This document shows, one piece after another, positions 61,446-64,000 of a stretch of DNA of 64,000 bases. The number at the start of each line of letters is the position of its first letter. Within the stretch, counting starts at the first letter, position 1. Origin of the DNA: Dyella lutea (lineage in GTDB: Bacteria > Pseudomonadota > Gammaproteobacteria > Xanthomonadales > Rhodanobacteraceae); assembly GCF_024158035.1 (NCBI RefSeq), contig NZ_JAMZEK010000001.1, positions 310,001 to 374,000 of the forward strand, read 5' to 3'. Position numbers and translations under genes: made by a program. The notes under the pieces were generated by a model. The model ran no database searches. It had not been told where the DNA came from and saw only the letters and a program-made list of their open reading frames with translations.

Positions 61446-61771
61446 CGCCGCGGCGCGTGCTGTTCCTGTGCAGCCGGCACCGGCTGCGCAGCCCCACCGC
61501 GGCAGCGGTGTTTGCCGGCCGGTCCGGACTGGAGGTCGACTCGGCCGGCCTTGCCGACGACGCGGACACGCCGCTGGATGCCGAACAGCTGGACTGGGCC
61601 GACCTCGTCGTGGTGATGGAGGCGCAACATGCGCGCCGCCTGCACCAACGCTTCGGGCCCCGGCTCAAGGGCAAGCGCGTGGTCACGCTCGACATACCCG
61701 ACGACTATGATTTCATGCAGCCCGAGCTGGTCGCGCTGCTGGAACGCCGCGTCGCGCCACTACTGCGCTGA
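61442..61771 (+). CDS. Low-molecular-weight protein tyrosine phosphatase-like protein
   Basis: A 109-residue protein starting with TPRRVLFLCSRHRLRSPTAA. The P-loop reads CSRHRLRS, a CX5R(S) motif near residue 10. The conserved acid in the DPD-type loop of classical enzymes is replaced by LDIPDDYDFM, so this short form may be an atypical phosphatase. It is coupled to the carbonic anhydrase gene by ATGA. The 3' end overlaps the convergent lipoprotein gene by 12 bases. Confidence 0.85.
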   Translation: MTPRRVLFLCSRHRLRSPTAAAVFAGRSGLEVDSAGLADDADTPLDAEQLDWADLVVVMEAQHARRLHQRFGPRLKGKRVVTLDIPDDYDFMQPELVALLERRVAPLLR

Positions 61772-62296
61772 GCCGCCGCTGGAGCTGGCCGTCGCGGCCT
61801 CCGCCTTCGCCCGGATCGCCGCGGCGCGGGCCTCGTCCTCACGCACCACGATCGCGCGCTGCGCGTCGAGCTTGCCCGCCAGCAGCTGCACGGTGAAGTT
61901 GTTGTTGTCCACCTCGCGCAGCAGGCGCAGCTCGCGCGCCGCTTCGTCCAGTTGGCGACCGTTGATCGCCTGCTCGACCGCCTCGGTCGCCTGCGGCAGG
62001 TGGTCGGCCAGGTTCTGGTGCGCGGTGGCGTTGGCCGGGTCGAGCTCGAGCACGCTCAGGTAGAACTCGTAGGCATTGGCACCGGCCGGGGCGATCAGGC
62101 GGTGGTCCTTGAGCGCCTCGTCGGCCAGGTTGAGCAGGATGCCGACGCCATCGTTGTTCGAACCACCGGCGCTGTCTACGCTGGACGAATCGCTGCCGCC
62201 ATGCGATGTACCGCACGCCGCGAGCATGGCCGCGAGGGCAAGCAAAGCGGCGCGGCGCGGAATCTCCCGGCACGCGGCCGGTATCAGGGGCTGCAT
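61760..62296 (-). CDS. Lipoprotein with a domain shared with the adjacent TonB-like protein
   Basis: A 178-residue lipoprotein (lipobox LAAC, Cys near residue 28) followed by a Ser/Gly-rich linker and a helical domain of about 95 residues: LADEALKDHRLIAPAGANAYEFYL, then DEAARELRLLREVDNNNFTVQLL. This domain is clearly similar to residues 70-180 of the TonB-like protein encoded upstream. The C-terminus is an Ala/Glu-rich helix. The ATG at 62296 was chosen. The paired arrangement suggests that both sit in the periplasm and interact. Confidence 0.8.
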   Translation of the reverse strand: MQPLIPAACREIPRRAALLALAAMLAACGTSHGGSDSSSVDSAGGSNNDGVGILLNLADEALKDHRLIAPAGANAYEFYLSVLELDPANATAHQNLADHLPQATEAVEQAINGRQLDEAARELRLLREVDNNNFTVQLLAGKLDAQRAIVVREDEARAAAIRAKAEAATASSSGGSAQ

Positions 62297-62375
62297 GGAT
62301 ATCACTCTCGGTCGGGGGAGCCAGGCATGGTGCGGGGCACGCATGTCATCGCCGTGACGATGGTGCGGGTTTGCG

Positions 62376-63347
62376 TTACAGGCGGAAGTCCAGCCGCTGG
62401 TGCAGGTCCATCGCGATCGGCCGGCCGTCGCGCGTCGCCGGCTTGAAGGTCCAGCGGCGCACCGCGGTGGTCGCGGCCAGGTCGAACATGCTGCCCGGCT
62501 CGGCCTGCAGCACGCGTACCGCGTCCACCCGCCCGTCGGGCAGCACGGTGAAGGCCAGCTCCACCCACCCTTGGCGGCGGGCCCGACGCGCGGCCTGGGG
62601 ATAGTACGGCTCCACCCGGCGCAGCAGCACCGGCGGGGTCACGCGGGGCGCCGGTGCCGCCGCGGGCTTCGGCGATGGCGCGATCCGGGCGACCGGCGGC
62701 GGCACGGGCATCGTCGACGCGGGCGAACGGCTTTCCGGTACGGGCACCGCTGCAACGGTTGGCGCCGGCGGCTCGCGTCGTGGCGCCGGCACCGCGGCGG
62801 AAGGACTGTTTGCCGTTGTCGCGGCAGCGGCCGTCGCGGCGAGCTGTGCCTCCTGCGCGGCGAGCTGGTTGCGCAGCAGGGTCAACGTGTAGTTGGCCGG
62901 GTCGGCGCGAGCGAGCAGGTCGAGCTCGCGCTTCGCCTCGTCGGTATGGCCGTCGCGGATCGTCGCCGCCACATGGTCCGCCGCATACGGAAACAGTTCA
63001 CGCAGGGCATCGTCGGCGACCCCGCGCGAAGACGGCTGGGCGCGCAGGACCAGGTAACGCTCGAATGCGTTGTCGCCGACCGGGGCCAGCAGGTGCTGCG
63101 CGGCGACATCGGCGCGCGCCGCGCGCAGCAGCGCATCCGGCGGTAGCGCCTCGGCCGGACGTGCCACGGAGCCGGCAGCGGCGCTGGTCACCGGGGATGG
63201 CGGCAGCGAGGCATCGCGATGGATGCGCTGCCACCACGCGTGAACGAACACGCCGGCCAGCACCAGCAGCAGCACGACCACGGCGAGGGCCGGACGGGTG
63301 ACGCCGCGCTGGCTGCGACGCCGCGCGGGAATGGAAGATCGGAACAT
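62376..63347 (-). CDS. TonB-family energy transducer
   Basis: A 323-residue protein with an N-terminal transmembrane helix (ALAVVVLLLVLAGVFVHAWW, about 20-39), a periplasmic helical domain (about 70-180), a Pro/Ala-rich rod (PAPRREPPAPTVAAVPVPE and on) and a C-terminal TonB domain with RRVEPYYPQAARRARRQGWV and VLPDGRVDAVRVLQAEP. It would pass proton-motive energy to TonB-dependent receptors such as those in this window. The ATG at 63347 was chosen. The lipoprotein gene follows 79 bases downstream, and ExbB/ExbD are not in the window. Confidence 0.9.
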   Translation of the reverse strand: MFRSSIPARRRSQRGVTRPALAVVVLLLVLAGVFVHAWWQRIHRDASLPPSPVTSAAAGSVARPAEALPPDALLRAARADVAAQHLLAPVGDNAFERYLVLRAQPSSRGVADDALRELFPYAADHVAATIRDGHTDEAKRELDLLARADPANYTLTLLRNQLAAQEAQLAATAAAATTANSPSAAVPAPRREPPAPTVAAVPVPESRSPASTMPVPPPVARIAPSPKPAAAPAPRVTPPVLLRRVEPYYPQAARRARRQGWVELAFTVLPDGRVDAVRVLQAEPGSMFDLAATTAVRRWTFKPATRDGRPIAMDLHQRLDFRL

Positions 63348-63482
63348 GGGCTGACCGGGGATCGTCGGCACCGGCAGGCATACCGGCGGCGCGCAGGGTA
63401 GTCAGGCGATGTTGCGATCGCGTGGCGACTTGCCATCGAGCGGGAGTGCCGCTGCCGTGCGCGCACGACAGCGGCGATATGG

Positions 63483-64000
63483 CTACCAGCCCAGCAAGGC
63501 GCTTCCGCTGACCGGCGAGCCATCCGGACGGGTGAACCAGTAGACGTGGTTCTGGCCGTCCGGGCAGCCCACCCCGGTGGCTTCGTCGGTGACTACGCCG
63601 TCGGTGCTGGCCACGTCCGTGCGGTAACAGCCGCCGAGCGAGTCGCGGAAGGCGAAGCTCTGCGCGTTCTGCTGCCCGTTGTGTCCGGTCACGTTGAAGC
63701 TGCCGTCGAAGTCCAGCGTGTCGCCGGCATCCACCGTGTTGCTGACGTGCGCGGCGTACAGCGTGCGCCCGGCGAACTCGCGGCGGATGTCGTTGGTGTA
63801 ACCCTGATGCACCTGGGTCGCCATGACGTAACCGCCATCGCTCGTGGGATCGAAGCTGTAGTCGACGTGCAGCGGGTAGCGGAGCCGTTCGTGGTACTCG
63901 GCGACGAGGTGGCGACCGATGCGGTGGCGGCTGACGCCATCCACCGAGGTGAGCTGGTCGGTGACCTGGCGATAGGTGCTGGCGTCGATGGTGAAGCTCT
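63483..64000 (-). CDS. Unknown secreted-type protein, C-terminal part (runs off window)
   Basis: The minus-strand frame stays open to base 64000, so only the C-terminal 171 residues are visible. They are beta-rich, with FTIDASTYRQVTDQLTSVDG, RYPLHVDYSFDPTSDGGYV and a Cys pair (GGCYRTDV and VGCPDG) that could form a disulfide. I do not recognise a family. The stop is TAG at 63485-63483. The intergenic region 63372-63482 shows no clear signal. Confidence 0.7.
   Translation of the reverse strand, partial: SFTIDASTYRQVTDQLTSVDGVSRHRIGRHLVAEYHERLRYPLHVDYSFDPTSDGGYVMATQVHQGYTNDIRREFAGRTLYAAHVSNTVDAGDTLDFDGSFNVTGHNGQQNAQSFAFRDSLGGCYRTDVASTDGVVTDEATGVGCPDGQNHVYWFTRPDGSPVSGSALLGW

Overview
The window is about 64 kb of GC-rich chromosome from a gammaproteobacterium of the order Lysobacterales (Xanthomonadales), most likely Rhodanobacteraceae (Rhodanobacter/Dyella type). 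The basis is gene content and order: Oar-type TonB-dependent receptors with an N-terminal carboxypeptidase-regulatory-like domain, TPR sulfotransferases, a copL-copA-copB-type copper cluster, algZ-algR next to hemC, rsmG-parA-parB, and a LacI/receptor/halogenase glycan locus. No rRNA, tRNA, CRISPR array, phage gene or insertion sequence was found. The genus is an inference.

Layout. 1-5970: an Oar-type receptor read leftwards from a good promoter and ending at a strong terminator, followed by two tandem TPR-sulfotransferase paralogs (the second runs off the left edge). 6180-9092: two overlapping M16 peptidase genes, one catalytic and one without the zinc motif. 9220-11233: a PagL-like lipid A deacylase, a DUF3147 membrane protein and a CDF metal exporter. 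11244-15572: a leftward copper-resistance operon (CusF-like, CopL-like, CopA, CopB, cytochrome c). 15666-20505: a leftward MarR-controlled tripartite multidrug pump (NodT-EmrA-EmrB) with a REP doublet between emrA and emrB. 20684-22923: a persulfide/sulfite module (Blh dioxygenase, DUF442 phosphatase-like protein, TauE/SafE) behind a BigR-like operator. 22953-27366: an S9 peptidase, two headless pseudogenes left by a deletion, and a carboxylesterase. 27401-31090: algZ-algR, hemC and a DUF481 porin-like protein.

31177-36541 holds a membrane protein, a WYL regulator, an SLC13 transporter, a patatin and a DUF488 protein. 36620-40462 holds a GT2 glycosyltransferase, parB, parA, rsmG and a mini SPFH protein, which suggests proximity to oriC. 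40830-51958 is the most interesting locus: lacI, TonB receptor, flavin-dependent halogenase, GH144-like beta-1,2-glucanase, sugar ABC binding protein, two permeases, an 80-residue orphan membrane protein and gluconokinase, all rightward and mostly with overlapping start/stop codons. The same 12-bp LacI-type operator occurs at the lacI promoter and inside the start of the glucanase gene, and a strong terminator sits just before the halogenase.

51955-64000 is mostly housekeeping: pirin, DUF4336, UPF0149, exonuclease III, an M61-like peptidase, oligopeptidase A, an NTE-type patatin, gamma-carbonic anhydrase, an LMW-PTP-like protein, a lipoprotein and a TonB-like protein that share a domain, and a partial unknown gene. 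A perfect 30-bp inverted repeat lies between the NTE-type gene and the carbonic anhydrase gene.

Read together, the glycan locus would bind and import glucan fragments at the outer membrane, cut them in the periplasm, take them through the inner membrane and feed gluconate metabolism. The halogenase and the orphan membrane protein have no assigned role in that scheme.
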